Source: Ruminococcus flavefaciens 007c (GTDB lineage Bacteria; Bacillota; Clostridia; Oscillospirales; Ruminococcaceae). Taken from it: 64,000 nucleotides of DNA. Position 1 is the first letter of the stretch, and every line of letters starts with the position of its first letter. A program made the position numbers and the translations under genes. The stretch is from contig NZ_ATAX01000003.1 of NCBI RefSeq assembly GCF_000571935.1, positions 1-64,000 on the forward strand, given 5' to 3'. Below are positions 53,904 to 63,008 of the stretch, in pieces. Below the pieces are notes generated by a model. That model ran no database searches. It worked only from the letters and a program-made list of their open reading frames with translations, and was not told the origin of the DNA.

Positions 53904-56027
53904 TTATCTTTCATTCGGATCAAGAGTTGCGATCTTCTTGAGCAGATACTCCTGGATAAGCACTGCATCATCGCCTGTGAGTCCCTTTGTAGACTTGTCC
54001 ACATCGCCGTTTGCTCTTCCCTTTTCTGTAAGATGCTTCTCAGCAGAACCGCCTACGCCGTACTTATTGGGATTTGCAAGAGACTGCATTATCAGTATTG
54101 CATCGGCAAGATCGACCTTTCCGTCACAGTTTGTATCGCCGTAGACAATATCTCCCGCATCTGACACACTTGTTGAAGAAGTAGTTGTGACAGTGGTTGT
54201 TGTGGTAGTAGTAGTTGTTGTTGTTGTTGAAGTTGTTGTTTTTGGCTGCTCGGAACTCCCTTTGTAGAGATCCTTCGGCAGCTCCGAAAGAGTTATGCAG
54301 AAATCGCTTTTGTAGAGCTCTGTGAAGGTCTCGGGATCCTGATACTCCTTGCTGCATAGGAAGTGAGCCTGCTCAGAATCGTACCATGGGCAGAAATACA
54401 GCCAGTAAGCGTGTTCTACCTGCATATTGTTAAGGCTCGGGCATGAGTCATTTTCAGGCATTGATACCATTTTATTACCCTTGACGAATTTATTCAGAGT
54501 ATAGAATATACCTGCCTCGGCGTCCTCGTTGGGAACGCCCTGCTGCTTGCCGTCATGGCGGTTGTACTGGCAGTTATACTTATCGAATCCGACAATATCC
54601 ACCTTATCGTCGCCTGAATACCACTTTGCAGAGTTATCGGACCAGGCATAGAGGTTCTGCTCCCATATGAGGTTATGGAGTCCGTACTCATTTGTAAGAG
54701 TGTCCTGAAGGAATGTCCAGAGCTGATTGTAAACCACCGCGCCTTCCTTTGACCACCAGAACCATGCTCCCGAACCGTCAATAGGATCATCTGTACGGCT
54801 GGGATTGCCCTCAGCCTCATGGAAGGGACGGAATATAACAGGAACTCCTTCGTCCTGCAGCTTCTTCAGCTCAGCAGCGAGATTCTTCATGCAGAGCTGG
54901 AAGTAATCATACTCCATAGTGCCCTTTTTCATACAGTTTGCAGTGACAAAATCAGTCTTTTCCGTGTAGGTGGTAAGTGAAAAGTCAAGGGGCTCTCCGA
55001 GGGTATAGTCAGCCTTTCTCGTAGGAACGTTAACGTGCCATGAAGCAGTGCATATACCGTTTTTCTTTTTAGCCCAGTCGATCATACGCTGTGCAACGCC
55101 ATCGTCCCAGGCATAGCAGGGACAGTAGCTTCCGAAATCAAAGCCGCGGATAGCAGGCTCCTCCCCTGTGAGCTCCTTGATGTATCTTACCTCATAGTCA
55201 TAGTCGTTGTAGGTGTAGTTGCGGTTCTGGGTGCTGTATGTATAGACCTGTCCGTCAGCGCCCTGACAGTGCCACGGGAACTTTTCTCCCTGCTCTGTCT
55301 TGTCCCAGCTATCCTCGTCTATAGCGTACTCAACGCCGTCGGAATCCACGCACTTATTTGAGTTCGCGTCATAGCGGATAGTGGTCTGTATACTGTGACC
55401 ACCGCCGTAGATCTCCTGCTGTCCCGAAAGGATATTCTTTCCGTAAACGCTCTTGAGATAAGCCATGAGCGCCTTAGTCTCGGGAGTAGCATCAGCGTCA
55501 ACGGTAGTGCCGCTTGCCTTTGAGAGATCGGGGAACTTTGCATTGTCGACTGTAACCTTATCTATAGCCATATATCCATACTCACTTATGAATTCGATAG
55601 TATTGACGCCCTTGTTCATGCGGACCATTCCGAAATCGTAGTCCACCCACTTATCTGAATAAGCAGCCTGTGTCAGATACTTTACGCCGTTGATCTTTAC
55701 AGCCTGCTGTCTGCCTTCCTTATTGAGTATCTGAGCGCCGCTGACAACTATGGAATACATACCGTCCTCGGGAACAGTCACCTCAAATGAAGCGGGCTGA
55801 GCTGTGAGATAATAGAAGCCCTCCCCCGAATACCCCGGGATCTCTGTCTGATAGATAGCTGTCCACAGGTCTGCTCCCTTCATGTTCTCGCCCTCGATGA
55901 CATAAGGGAAGGAAGTGGCAGCCTCCTCACCTGCCGCAATAGTGAACATACCTGATGAACCGAACTGTACAGCTGTCATAACTCCCGCAGCCGCCAGTGC
56001 CAGCGCCTTTTTAAGTTTGTTTTTCAT
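53904..56027 (-). CDS. GH26 beta-mannanase with CBM35-like module and dockerin
   Basis: A 707-residue secreted enzyme. Signal peptide (MKNKLKKALALAAAGVMTA), then a CBM35-type domain (about 40-170: VIEGENMKGADLWTAIY, YGYMAIDKVTVD), then GH26 (about 180-590) with IRGFDFGSY, the acid/base in FRPFHEAEG, IWEQNLYAWSD, VDIVGFDKYN and a second Glu in MPENDSCP, the likely nucleophile. A Thr-rich linker of about 20 residues leads to the dockerin (DTNCDGKVDLADAILIMQ). GH26 endo-mannanases cut beta-1,4-mannan. I start at ATG 56027, which follows AAGGAGG; the longest frame adds 32 unlikely residues. Confidence 0.95.
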   Translation of the reverse strand: MKNKLKKALALAAAGVMTAVQFGSSGMFTIAAGEEAATSFPYVIEGENMKGADLWTAIYQTEIPGYSGEGFYYLTAQPASFEVTVPEDGMYSIVVSGAQILNKEGRQQAVKINGVKYLTQAAYSDKWVDYDFGMVRMNKGVNTIEFISEYGYMAIDKVTVDNAKFPDLSKASGTTVDADATPETKALMAYLKSVYGKNILSGQQEIYGGGHSIQTTIRYDANSNKCVDSDGVEYAIDEDSWDKTEQGEKFPWHCQGADGQVYTYSTQNRNYTYNDYDYEVRYIKELTGEEPAIRGFDFGSYCPCYAWDDGVAQRMIDWAKKKNGICTASWHVNVPTRKADYTLGEPLDFSLTTYTEKTDFVTANCMKKGTMEYDYFQLCMKNLAAELKKLQDEGVPVIFRPFHEAEGNPSRTDDPIDGSGAWFWWSKEGAVVYNQLWTFLQDTLTNEYGLHNLIWEQNLYAWSDNSAKWYSGDDKVDIVGFDKYNCQYNRHDGKQQGVPNEDAEAGIFYTLNKFVKGNKMVSMPENDSCPSLNNMQVEHAYWLYFCPWYDSEQAHFLCSKEYQDPETFTELYKSDFCITLSELPKDLYKGSSEQPKTTTSTTTTTTTTTTTTVTTTSSTSVSDAGDIVYGDTNCDGKVDLADAILIMQSLANPNKYGVGGSAEKHLTEKGRANGDVDKSTKGLTGDDAVLIQEYLLKKIATLDPNER

Positions 56028-56076
56028 GTTCTGTATCCTCCTTATTTTCGGTTTTCGCCAATAACCTTTCAACTTT

Positions 56077-56105
56077 ATTATAGCTTCTTTTAAGCTGTAT
56101 GTCAA
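56077..56105 (-). promoter_or_regulatory. Promoter of the GH26 gene
   Basis: On the minus strand TTGACA (56100-56105) and TATAAT (56077-56082), exactly 17 bases apart. Confidence 0.85.
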
Positions 56106-56166
56106 GAATCTCGGCTTGTGCAATATGTAAAATTATTGTGATAATTTAAGCTCTTGCTTAAATTAT

Positions 56167-56200
56167 GAAAGAAGGAACCCATGGTAAGGTCCCTTCTTTC
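56167..56200. terminator. Probable terminator of the PL1 gene
   Basis: GAAAGAAGG and CCTTCTTTC pair in a long stem with one bulge around CATGGTAA. T-runs on either side are weak. Confidence 0.5.
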
Positions 56201-56235
56201 ATTTTATCATTATAATTGCCGGGGGTAAGATGGGC

Positions 56236-58599
56236 TTAAACTTCAGGGAGAGACTCTATCAAACCGATAAGGAACTTCTGTATTGCTACTGCATCAGAGC
56301 CCGTGATACCGTTGCCTCTCTGCTCCACGTCCGCATTTGTACGAAGCTCGGGAGCTATTTTATATTTATCGGGATTTGCAAGTGACTGCATGATGAGTAT
56401 AGCGTCTGCCAGCTCCACCACGCCGTCGCCGTTGACATCGCCTGCCTTGCCGTTGAACGGGATATCAGCCTGTCCCGAAGATGGCGAGTATGCCATATAG
56501 AACAGATTTGCCGTATCCGCCTTAGATATGCTGTGTGTCCCTGTCGCAAGCTCTGCAGTGATGACACCATTTCCCGATGCTGTATACTTTGTGCCGTCAA
56601 TCTTTATTGTAGCCGCAGGCTCCGCGAATACCAGCACAAGACTGCCGCCTGACGGAGCATTGAAGCTTACGGCAGTAGCCGACTCTATCTTCAGACATTT
56701 TGTCAGTACCTTGCCGCCATAGTCCACAGTCCCCTTAGCATCCGAAAGATTGCCCGAGATACTGTAAAAGCTGCTGTTTGTGCCGTTTTCGGTAAAGTTA
56801 TGCACGTAATTGCCCGAAACAGGAACATATGGAGCTGTTGCCGTTGTCGTAACAGCGGAGATTTGTGCAGCAGTGGTAGTTGTGGTAATATCCGTTACAA
56901 CTGGCTTCACAGCAGTCGTTGTTATCACAGGTACAGCTGTATTATCCTCTCTGAAACCGCTGCCTATAGCGGTCACAGAGCCTTTATATGAGCTTATTGC
57001 AGCTTTCAGTGCCTGATTAACCGCATAGCTCTCATCATCAACAGCATTATTGAACTGCCATTTGAAATCTCCGCCGTCAACACGTCCTGCCTTAGCAGTA
57101 ACGACAGCCGGAACATCCTCTGTCCTGTCAGGGGTATAGCTGTACATAATGCCAGAGGTATCGAAATTATTGTAGACCGCACCTCCTGATTTTGCCTTTA
57201 CGGAAGTACCTACCTTTTCTGTCCTTGAGGAGGCCTCGTAAGCGTCAAAATCGGTACTGTTCTGCTGATATGAGGTATAGGCCTTCTGACCTGTCATTAT
57301 ATTTCCGAAGGACTTTATCACTCCTCCTGCCTCACCTGAGAATATGCCTCCCGCCAGATCGTCCGAGCCCTGCATGGAGATCAGCATGGGGTACTTGCAG
57401 TTGCGGAAGAAATTGTTCTCCACAAAGCATGAAGCTCCCATGGTAACTCCTACGCCGTATTTTGCATTGCCGTCAAAATAGTTATTGTAGCAGTGAACGG
57501 AACAGGTCCTTATTCTGGGATGGCGGGAATCCGAGTGATCATACCAGTTGTGATGGTAGGTGATATAATTCTCTGCGGATTCCGATTTCATGCCCTGTAG
57601 GTTGCATTTTCCATTATCCCAGAAATGATTGTAAGAGTGAGTGATATAGGTTGAAGTCTTTGTATCAAGTGCGCCGTCGCCCTTGACCTGATCGGCATCG
57701 GAACCTGCGTCACCATAGAAAAAGTCGCAGTTATGAACCCAGATATGATCGTTATTCTGCTGCAGACCGCAGTTGTCGCCCTCACTGCTATCGCAGTTCA
57801 TAAAGCCGAGATTTCTTACCTCCACATTTGAGCAGTTCTTTATGACCAGACCAAAGCCGTTGAGCACAGTATCGTTTCCCACACCCTCAATGGTACAGCC
57901 TGCCTTAACGGTATCCACCATCAGGTCACCCTTCAGCAGTACCGCAGGATCGGTGATATTGCCTATAAAGCGTATATTCAGCGGCCTTGTATCCTTCCCC
58001 TTCTTGTATGCGGTTATGATATTCTGAACGCCCGTTACCGCAGAAGCTCCCTTTCCTGTGGAATCGATCTCAGCTGTAACACTGTCTTTATTGGAGTTTG
58101 TAACGTATACAACAACAGCATTTCTTTTCAGTGTACCGTCGCTGTTGTACGCGCCGCTTGAACTGCCGTTCACAAAGCCGAAGCCGCTTCTGTCATGGGC
58201 ATAGGCAGCCGCCTTTGTTTCCGCCGCCTTTGAAGAATCCTCCCTGCCGCCGATGACAGGAACTATCCTCATGGTATGGCCGCCTTCTTTCAGACCGAGA
58301 GCGTCGGCTCTCATATAACCGCTGTACTGACGTACAAGCATAGAGTCTATCCTTGAACCGTCCACATAGACATTGTATCCTTCCGCTCCTGATACAGACG
58401 TCCATGCAGCATACATACCCTCGCCGAAGCCTGCCGAGCTCAGTATTTTCACACTGCTCTCCGCTGCAAAGGCTGTGAAGACATTCCCCGGAGTAAATAC
58501 GGACATCGTCGGCATAGCTGCGCCAAAAGTTGCCGACAAGGACATTACCGCCGCAGTTACTGCGGAAACCGTTCTCCTCCTGAGCATAACATTTTTCAT
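56236..58599 (-). CDS. PL1 pectate lyase with dockerin
   Basis: A 787-residue secreted lyase. Signal peptide, a short Fn3-like domain (about 45-125), then a PL1 parallel beta-helix (about 135-480) with GVGNDTVLNGFGLVIKNCSN in part, QNNDHIWVHNCDFF, KGDGALDTKTSTYITHSYNHF in part and HHNWYDHSDSRHPRIR, which carries the calcium and catalytic Arg/Asp residues. A Thr/Val linker and a second beta module follow. The dockerin is DVNGDGVVELADAILIMQ... ending IESLPEV. It cleaves homogalacturonan by beta-elimination. The start has GGAGG nine bases upstream. Confidence 0.95.
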   Translation of the reverse strand: MKNVMLRRRTVSAVTAAVMSLSATFGAAMPTMSVFTPGNVFTAFAAESSVKILSSAGFGEGMYAAWTSVSGAEGYNVYVDGSRIDSMLVRQYSGYMRADALGLKEGGHTMRIVPVIGGREDSSKAAETKAAAYAHDRSGFGFVNGSSSGAYNSDGTLKRNAVVVYVTNSNKDSVTAEIDSTGKGASAVTGVQNIITAYKKGKDTRPLNIRFIGNITDPAVLLKGDLMVDTVKAGCTIEGVGNDTVLNGFGLVIKNCSNVEVRNLGFMNCDSSEGDNCGLQQNNDHIWVHNCDFFYGDAGSDADQVKGDGALDTKTSTYITHSYNHFWDNGKCNLQGMKSESAENYITYHHNWYDHSDSRHPRIRTCSVHCYNNYFDGNAKYGVGVTMGASCFVENNFFRNCKYPMLISMQGSDDLAGGIFSGEAGGVIKSFGNIMTGQKAYTSYQQNSTDFDAYEASSRTEKVGTSVKAKSGGAVYNNFDTSGIMYSYTPDRTEDVPAVVTAKAGRVDGGDFKWQFNNAVDDESYAVNQALKAAISSYKGSVTAIGSGFREDNTAVPVITTTAVKPVVTDITTTTTAAQISAVTTTATAPYVPVSGNYVHNFTENGTNSSFYSISGNLSDAKGTVDYGGKVLTKCLKIESATAVSFNAPSGGSLVLVFAEPAATIKIDGTKYTASGNGVITAELATGTHSISKADTANLFYMAYSPSSGQADIPFNGKAGDVNGDGVVELADAILIMQSLANPDKYKIAPELRTNADVEQRGNGITGSDAVAIQKFLIGLIESLPEV

Positions 58600-58668
58600 A
58601 GGTATTCCTCCAATTCAATATCCTTCTGTGAGTGGCATATTCCTCACTCTTTTCTCTTTACTGACTAT

Positions 58669-58697
58669 ATTATATCCCCGAAATGTATAGTTTTCAA
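58669..58697 (-). promoter_or_regulatory. Promoter of the PL1 gene
   Basis: On the minus strand TTGAAA (58692-58697) and TATAAT (58669-58674), 17 bases apart. Confidence 0.7.
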
Positions 58698-58858
58698 TGA
58701 CATATAATGCTCATTAGATGATTTTTTGTACTTTAGATTTTTTTACATACACACAATCAATCAATAGCTTTCTGTGCAAATTAAAAAAAATATGAGAGTT
58801 TTAATCAGCTGCCTCGTCTAAGTAATAGAAAGCATGAAATTGTAAAGGAGGTATTTTT

Positions 58859-61423
58859 ATGCTATTCAAAAAAATATTATCATTCACTATGGCAGCAGCT
58901 GTGTCATCGACTTTGTTTGCAGCCGCTCCGATGTCCGGAACACAGACTCTGCTGAAAAACAACTATGCCGCAGCAGAAAGCTCCGATACGGTCACTTCAC
59001 CCATTGCAGGCAGCGATTCATTTGCACTTCTCCTGTCTGAATACAATATCGAAGCGACAAAGACTGTACGTATCCAGTGCTGCGGTACAGGAACTCCCGA
59101 TTCATGGACTGTGGAGCCCTCGGACGTTATCAGACTCGACACCACAGGTACCATGGCAACAGGCCTTAAAGAGGGAACAGCCGTTATCACCTATGTGAAG
59201 AACGGCGCTGAGTCAAAGGCTATCGTCAATGTTACCGAAGGCGATGAGATCGTCGGACATTGCAAGGTATGCGGCAAGGCACTCAGACAGGAAGATTACT
59301 TTTATGCGGCAAGCGGTGCATCGTCCTGCTTTGACTGCTATCCTCTTATTGATAATTGTTTCCCCAAAGGTACAGCAACCGTAACCGATACAGTCAAGGA
59401 AATACTCAACGAAAACGGTATTATGTACATCGTTTTTGAAAACAGCGGAAAGTACTCCATAGGCACCAAGGATTATATAAAGCGTTTTAATGACAAGCTC
59501 GGTCACGAGCTGAAGGTCGGCGAAACCATAGAGATGTGTTATTATTATGATGACCTGCCTGTAATGGAGGGCTCACAGTATACACGCGACACCCATAACG
59601 TAGTACTCTGCAAGAGCATAAAGACTGTTGCAGCTCCCGAAGAAAAAAACGCCGATGACCGTACTTACATTCTTTATGTAACGTCATATCCTTCAAAAAC
59701 AAGATATACCATCGGTGAAGAGCTCGATCTCTCCGGCGGATACGCTTACGGTATCATCACCAGCTCAACTCTGATTGGAGATACCTTCAGCCAGCCTTTT
59801 GATTCCGAGTATTTTACCATCGATTCTTCGGAATTTGACAACACAAAGCCGGGAACATATAATATCTACATCATGTACGGAGAAGGTTCCGCAGCAGACT
59901 GGGATTCATACCAGGTAACAGTCTGCAATGCTGAGACAACAGAGGTCACAACCGAAACTACAACGACCACAACACCTCTGTCCTCCGTAACAGTTGAAGT
60001 ACCTACAACAACCACCACAGCAGAAGAACCTGAGATATGGAGATGGGGCACAGGCGTAGATCACTTCGACTCCGTCGAGACTCTTCCCACAAAGACCGTA
60101 TACACAGAGGGCGAGGAATTTGATTTCAGCGGACTTGTGATCAAAGCTCACCACAGTGCAATGAAATATTCCAACAAGGGCAATGCTAAGAACGTAATAA
60201 CTAACTATGTCTGGGAGCCCGTGAAAATCGATCCCAAGTATATAACAGTAATATCCGAAAGCGGTAAAACATACAGCATCAGCGACTTCAGCAAGCTCAA
60301 AGGCGGCGAATCCTACATAATAAGTATAGGCAGCGGAAAGGTGATCACACTGAATGTCAAGAATGATGAATACGAAAAGACCCTGTATGATACAAATGAA
60401 TTCTCCTTCAAGGTGTACGTATCCGCCAAGGATTCATGCGATGCTGAGACAACAGAGGTCACAACCGAAACTACTACGACCACAACACCTCTGTCCTCCG
60501 TAACAACTGAAGTACCTACAACAACCACCACAGCAGAGGAACCTGAGATATGGAGATGGGGCACAGGCGTAGATCACTTCGACTCCATCGAGACTCTTCC
60601 CACAAAGATCGTATACACAGAGGGCGAGGAGTTTGATTTCAGCGGACTTGTGATCAAAGCTCACCACAGTGCAATGAAATATTCCAACAAGGGCAATGCT
60701 AAGAACGTAATAACTAACTATGTCTGGGAGCCCGTGAAAATCGATCCCAAGTATATAACAGTAATATCCGAAAGCGGTGAAACATACAGCATCAGCGACT
60801 TCAGCAAGCTCAAAGGCGGCGAATCCTATATAATAAGTATAGGCAGCGGAAAAACGATCGCACTGAATGTCAAAGATGATGAATACGAAAAGACCCTGTA
60901 CGATACAAACGACTTCTCTTACAAAGTATATATATCCGCCAAGGATTCAGACAACAAATTCATAGAAATAAAGGACGAAGTAGCAGAATCCTTCAGCTAC
61001 GGCAGCGGAAATAACGGATTCAAACTCAGGAACCGTAAGGGTTTCAGTGTGGACATGGATTCCATATCCGCAAAGATCGGATATGATTTTGATTATCATA
61101 TACTTAAAGATGATATAGTTTCAGGTGTTCTTCTGGTCAATACCAAGACAAACTATTTAGTAGCAGGCGATCTCAGGATCGTAAAATACTCAGGTAAAAA
61201 AGGCGACGCCAACTGCGACGGCAGTATTGACCTTGCAGATGCAATACTCATCATGCAGGCTCTTGCGAACCCTGATAAGTACAGCTTGGACGGAACAGAG
61301 CAGCATCACCTCACAACAAGAGGACATTTATTCGCCGATATTGACGGAAACGGCATGACAGCAGACGATGCACTTGAGATACAGCTTTTCCTTCTCGGAA
61401 AGAGCAGCATGATAGAAAAATAA
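58859..61423 (+). CDS. Dockerin protein with duplicated Ig-like modules and no catalytic domain
   Basis: An 854-residue secreted protein. After a signal peptide come a BIG2-like domain (about 55-130: WTVEPSDVIRLDTTGTMATG), a small Cys motif CKVCGKAL...CFDC (about 135-158), a beta domain, and an Ig-like domain (YVTSYPSKTRYTIGEELDLSG). Two near-identical 171-residue units follow (about 357-527 and 528-698), each a Thr-rich linker plus an Ig-like domain with WRWGTGVDHFDS. A last beta domain precedes the dockerin (DANCDGSIDLADAILIMQ). No glycosidase, lyase or esterase motif is visible. A binding, spacer or structural cellulosome part is the best guess. Confidence 0.85.
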   Translation: MLFKKILSFTMAAAVSSTLFAAAPMSGTQTLLKNNYAAAESSDTVTSPIAGSDSFALLLSEYNIEATKTVRIQCCGTGTPDSWTVEPSDVIRLDTTGTMATGLKEGTAVITYVKNGAESKAIVNVTEGDEIVGHCKVCGKALRQEDYFYAASGASSCFDCYPLIDNCFPKGTATVTDTVKEILNENGIMYIVFENSGKYSIGTKDYIKRFNDKLGHELKVGETIEMCYYYDDLPVMEGSQYTRDTHNVVLCKSIKTVAAPEEKNADDRTYILYVTSYPSKTRYTIGEELDLSGGYAYGIITSSTLIGDTFSQPFDSEYFTIDSSEFDNTKPGTYNIYIMYGEGSAADWDSYQVTVCNAETTEVTTETTTTTTPLSSVTVEVPTTTTTAEEPEIWRWGTGVDHFDSVETLPTKTVYTEGEEFDFSGLVIKAHHSAMKYSNKGNAKNVITNYVWEPVKIDPKYITVISESGKTYSISDFSKLKGGESYIISIGSGKVITLNVKNDEYEKTLYDTNEFSFKVYVSAKDSCDAETTEVTTETTTTTTPLSSVTTEVPTTTTTAEEPEIWRWGTGVDHFDSIETLPTKIVYTEGEEFDFSGLVIKAHHSAMKYSNKGNAKNVITNYVWEPVKIDPKYITVISESGETYSISDFSKLKGGESYIISIGSGKTIALNVKDDEYEKTLYDTNDFSYKVYISAKDSDNKFIEIKDEVAESFSYGSGNNGFKLRNRKGFSVDMDSISAKIGYDFDYHILKDDIVSGVLLVNTKTNYLVAGDLRIVKYSGKKGDANCDGSIDLADAILIMQALANPDKYSLDGTEQHHLTTRGHLFADIDGNGMTADDALEIQLFLLGKSSMIEK
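59928..60953 (+). repeat. Tandem 513-bp duplication inside the 854-aa dockerin gene
   Basis: Copies 59928-60440 and 60441-60953 are in frame, 513 bases each, and differ at few positions, several of them silent or conservative (for example Val/Ile, Lys/Glu). The low divergence indicates a recent duplication or ongoing gene conversion. Confidence 0.92.
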
Positions 61424-61450
61424 ATCTTAAAGAAACAGTTCTTCATCATT

Positions 61451-61480
61451 ACAGCCCCGGGGCAGCTGCCTCGGGGCTGT
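61451..61480. terminator. Hairpin after the 854-aa gene
   Basis: ACAGCCCCG and CGGGGCTGT are inverted around GGCAGCTGCCT. Only a short T stretch follows. It closely resembles the palindrome at 62089. Confidence 0.6.
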
Positions 61481-61528
61481 TCAATTGAAAGCAGGCAGAT
61501 AAAAGTCGCTGCTGATATAGATTTTCTG

Positions 61529-61557
61529 TTGACAAAACAAGTGTAATTTGATATAAT
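61529..61557 (+). promoter_or_regulatory. Promoter of the GNAT gene at 61597
   Basis: TTGACA (61529-61534) and TATAAT (61552-61557), 17 bases apart. Confidence 0.85.
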
Positions 61558-61596
61558 TAAGGCTCACATAAGCTGTAAATGAAAGGGTTGATGTTT

Positions 61597-62052
61597 ATGA
61601 AGACAGAATACAGAAAAGCTGCCGCTGAAGATGCAGAGTTACTTACAGAAATATACAACGCCTCATTTTACAAGGACTATATAAGATACGGTGAATGTCC
61701 TGCATACGGAAAGACCATAGAAATGATGAAGTTATCAATAATCGAGCATCCTAAATTCCTGATCATATATAACAGCGAACCCATAGGCTGCATTTCCTGC
61801 AAAGAATTGAAAAAAGGAGAATATGAGATCGGATGTTTATGTGTTATTCCCGAATATCAAGGCAAGGGTATCGGAACGTCAGCTGTGGAATTCATAAAAT
61901 CATATTATAGTGACTGGAAAAGCTTTTCATTAATAACACCGGCAGATAAAAGTGAAAACATCAGATTTTATACAGAAAAATGCGGTTTTTATCTTCAGTC
62001 TGATGAAATGAACGGAAATGTCAGAGTTGCACGTTTGATTCTAAAAAGATAA
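61597..62052 (+). CDS. GNAT-family N-acetyltransferase
   Basis: A 151-residue GNAT with the CoA-binding loop CVIPEYQGKGIGTSAVEF (about residues 82-99) and FYTEKCGFYLQ at the end, the usual closing pattern. I start at ATG 61597 (MKTEYRKAAAEDAELLTEIY), because AAAGGG lies nine bases upstream; two earlier in-frame ATGs are closer to or before that site. It has a consensus promoter and stands alone between two similar GC-rich palindromes. The substrate is unknown. Confidence 0.88.
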   Translation: MKTEYRKAAAEDAELLTEIYNASFYKDYIRYGECPAYGKTIEMMKLSIIEHPKFLIIYNSEPIGCISCKELKKGEYEIGCLCVIPEYQGKGIGTSAVEFIKSYYSDWKSFSLITPADKSENIRFYTEKCGFYLQSDEMNGNVRVARLILKR

Positions 62053-62088
62053 ATTCTGATATATCTTGGTGAAATAACATAACGAACA

Positions 62089-62114
62089 AGCCCCGCGGCA
62101 GCTGCCGCGGGGCT
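62089..62114. repeat. Perfect 26-base GC-rich palindrome
   Basis: AGCCCCGCGGCAG followed directly by its inverse CTGCCGCGGGGCT. It shares the AGCCCCG...GGCAGCTGCC...GGGGCT pattern with the hairpin at 61451 on the other side of the GNAT gene. No long T-run follows. Confidence 0.75.
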
Positions 62115-62130
62115 TATCAATTAACATATA

Positions 62131-62159
62131 CAAAAAGCTCCGCATTAAAGCGGAGCTCT
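62131..62159 (-). terminator. Terminator of the HU/H1-like operon
   Basis: AGAGCTCCGC and GCGGAGCTTTTT pair around TTTAAT on the minus strand, followed by TTTTT. Confidence 0.85.
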
Positions 62160-62166
62160 ATAATTC

Positions 62167-62649
62167 TTAGAAAAGATCAAATTCTGGCTTAGGTATTCCA
62201 TTGATTACAGGATATACCTTATTTCTACCTATAACGATATAAATATCAACCTTATTTATATCCTTCTCACCAGAAAGCTTCTTAGCCTTCTCAATGAGAT
62301 CAGCGGTAGTAACATCTAAACCATTTGCCTGAATAACAACTTTGCTTTCTACAGCAACTGTAGCTGTCTTCTTAGCAGCAGGCTTCTTAGCAGTTGTTGC
62401 CTTCTTTTCAGCAGGCTTCTTAGCAGCAGGAGCCTTCTTCTCAGCAGGCTTCTTAGCAGTTGTTGCCTTCTTCTCAGCGGGCTTCTTAGCAGCAGGAGCC
62501 TTCTTCTCAGCGGGCTTCTTAGCAGCAGCAGTTGCCTTCTTCTCAGCAGGCTTCTTAGCAGCAGGAGCCTTCTTAGCAACAGCCTTCTTCTCCTCAGCAG
62601 GAGCAGTAGCTGTCTCTAACTTTTTCTCTGCAGTCTTGTTATCTGGCAT
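62167..62649 (-). CDS. Histone-H1-like lysine/alanine-rich protein with DUF6465-like C-terminus
   Basis: A 160-residue protein. Residues 10-98 are imperfect repeats of KKPAEKKAPAA and KKPAEKKATTA, a strongly basic, disordered, H1-like tail. Residues 100-160 form a small folded domain (VVIQANGLDVTTADLIEKAK, VDIYIVIGRNKVYPVINGIP) resembling DUF6465. The basic repeats should bind DNA or RNA without sequence preference. The gene lies 19 bases after the HU gene with AAGGAGG before ATG, so both are made from one transcript. That link supports a chromatin role. The function of the folded domain is unknown. Confidence 0.85.
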   Translation of the reverse strand: MPDNKTAEKKLETATAPAEEKKAVAKKAPAAKKPAEKKATAAAKKPAEKKAPAAKKPAEKKATTAKKPAEKKAPAAKKPAEKKATTAKKPAAKKTATVAVESKVVIQANGLDVTTADLIEKAKKLSGEKDINKVDIYIVIGRNKVYPVINGIPKPEFDLF

Positions 62650-62668
62650 GATGATTTCCTCCTTAGAA

Positions 62669-62944
62669 TTACTTGTTTACAGCGTTCTTAAGTGCCTGGC
62701 CAGCCTTGAATGCGGGTGCCTTTGAAGCAGGAGCAGTCATCATCTTCTTAGTCTGAGGATTGATTACCTGCTTCTCCTTACGATCGCGAACCTCGAAAGT
62801 ACCAAAACCAACGATGGAAACCTTCTCGCCGCCTGCGAGAGCTTCTGTGATCGTAGCGATGATAGCATTTACAGCTGTCTCTGCGTTTTTCTTAGTGAAG
62901 TCAGCCTTCTCAGCAACTGCACTGATTAATTCGGTCTTTGTCAT
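62669..62944 (-). CDS. hup: DNA-binding protein HU
   Basis: A 91-residue HU/IHF-family protein that bends and packs DNA as a dimer. It has MTKTELISAVAEKADFTKK, the dimer core and the arm signature GFGTFEVRDRKEK with NPQTKKMM at the tip. I start at ATG 62944, because GGAGG lies eight bases upstream; the longer frame includes the site itself. A consensus promoter lies 36 bases before. The H1-like gene follows in the same operon. Confidence 0.96.
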   Translation of the reverse strand: MTKTELISAVAEKADFTKKNAETAVNAIIATITEALAGGEKVSIVGFGTFEVRDRKEKQVINPQTKKMMTAPASKAPAFKAGQALKNAVNK

Positions 62945-62979
62945 AGTATGATCCTCCATAAATAAGATTTTACAATTGA

Positions 62980-63008
62980 ATTATATACCCTTTATAACGA
63001 TTTGTCAA
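62980..63008 (-). promoter_or_regulatory. Promoter of the HU/H1-like operon
   Basis: On the minus strand TTGACA (63003-63008) and TATAAT (62980-62985), exactly 17 bases apart: a full-consensus, strong promoter. Confidence 0.88.

Noticed and set aside
62342-62725. Rightward 127-codon frame rich in Phe/Ala opposite the H1-like gene
   Set aside because: It is the antisense of the Lys/Ala repeats, which forces a Phe/Ala/Gly repeat; no promoter or ribosome site.
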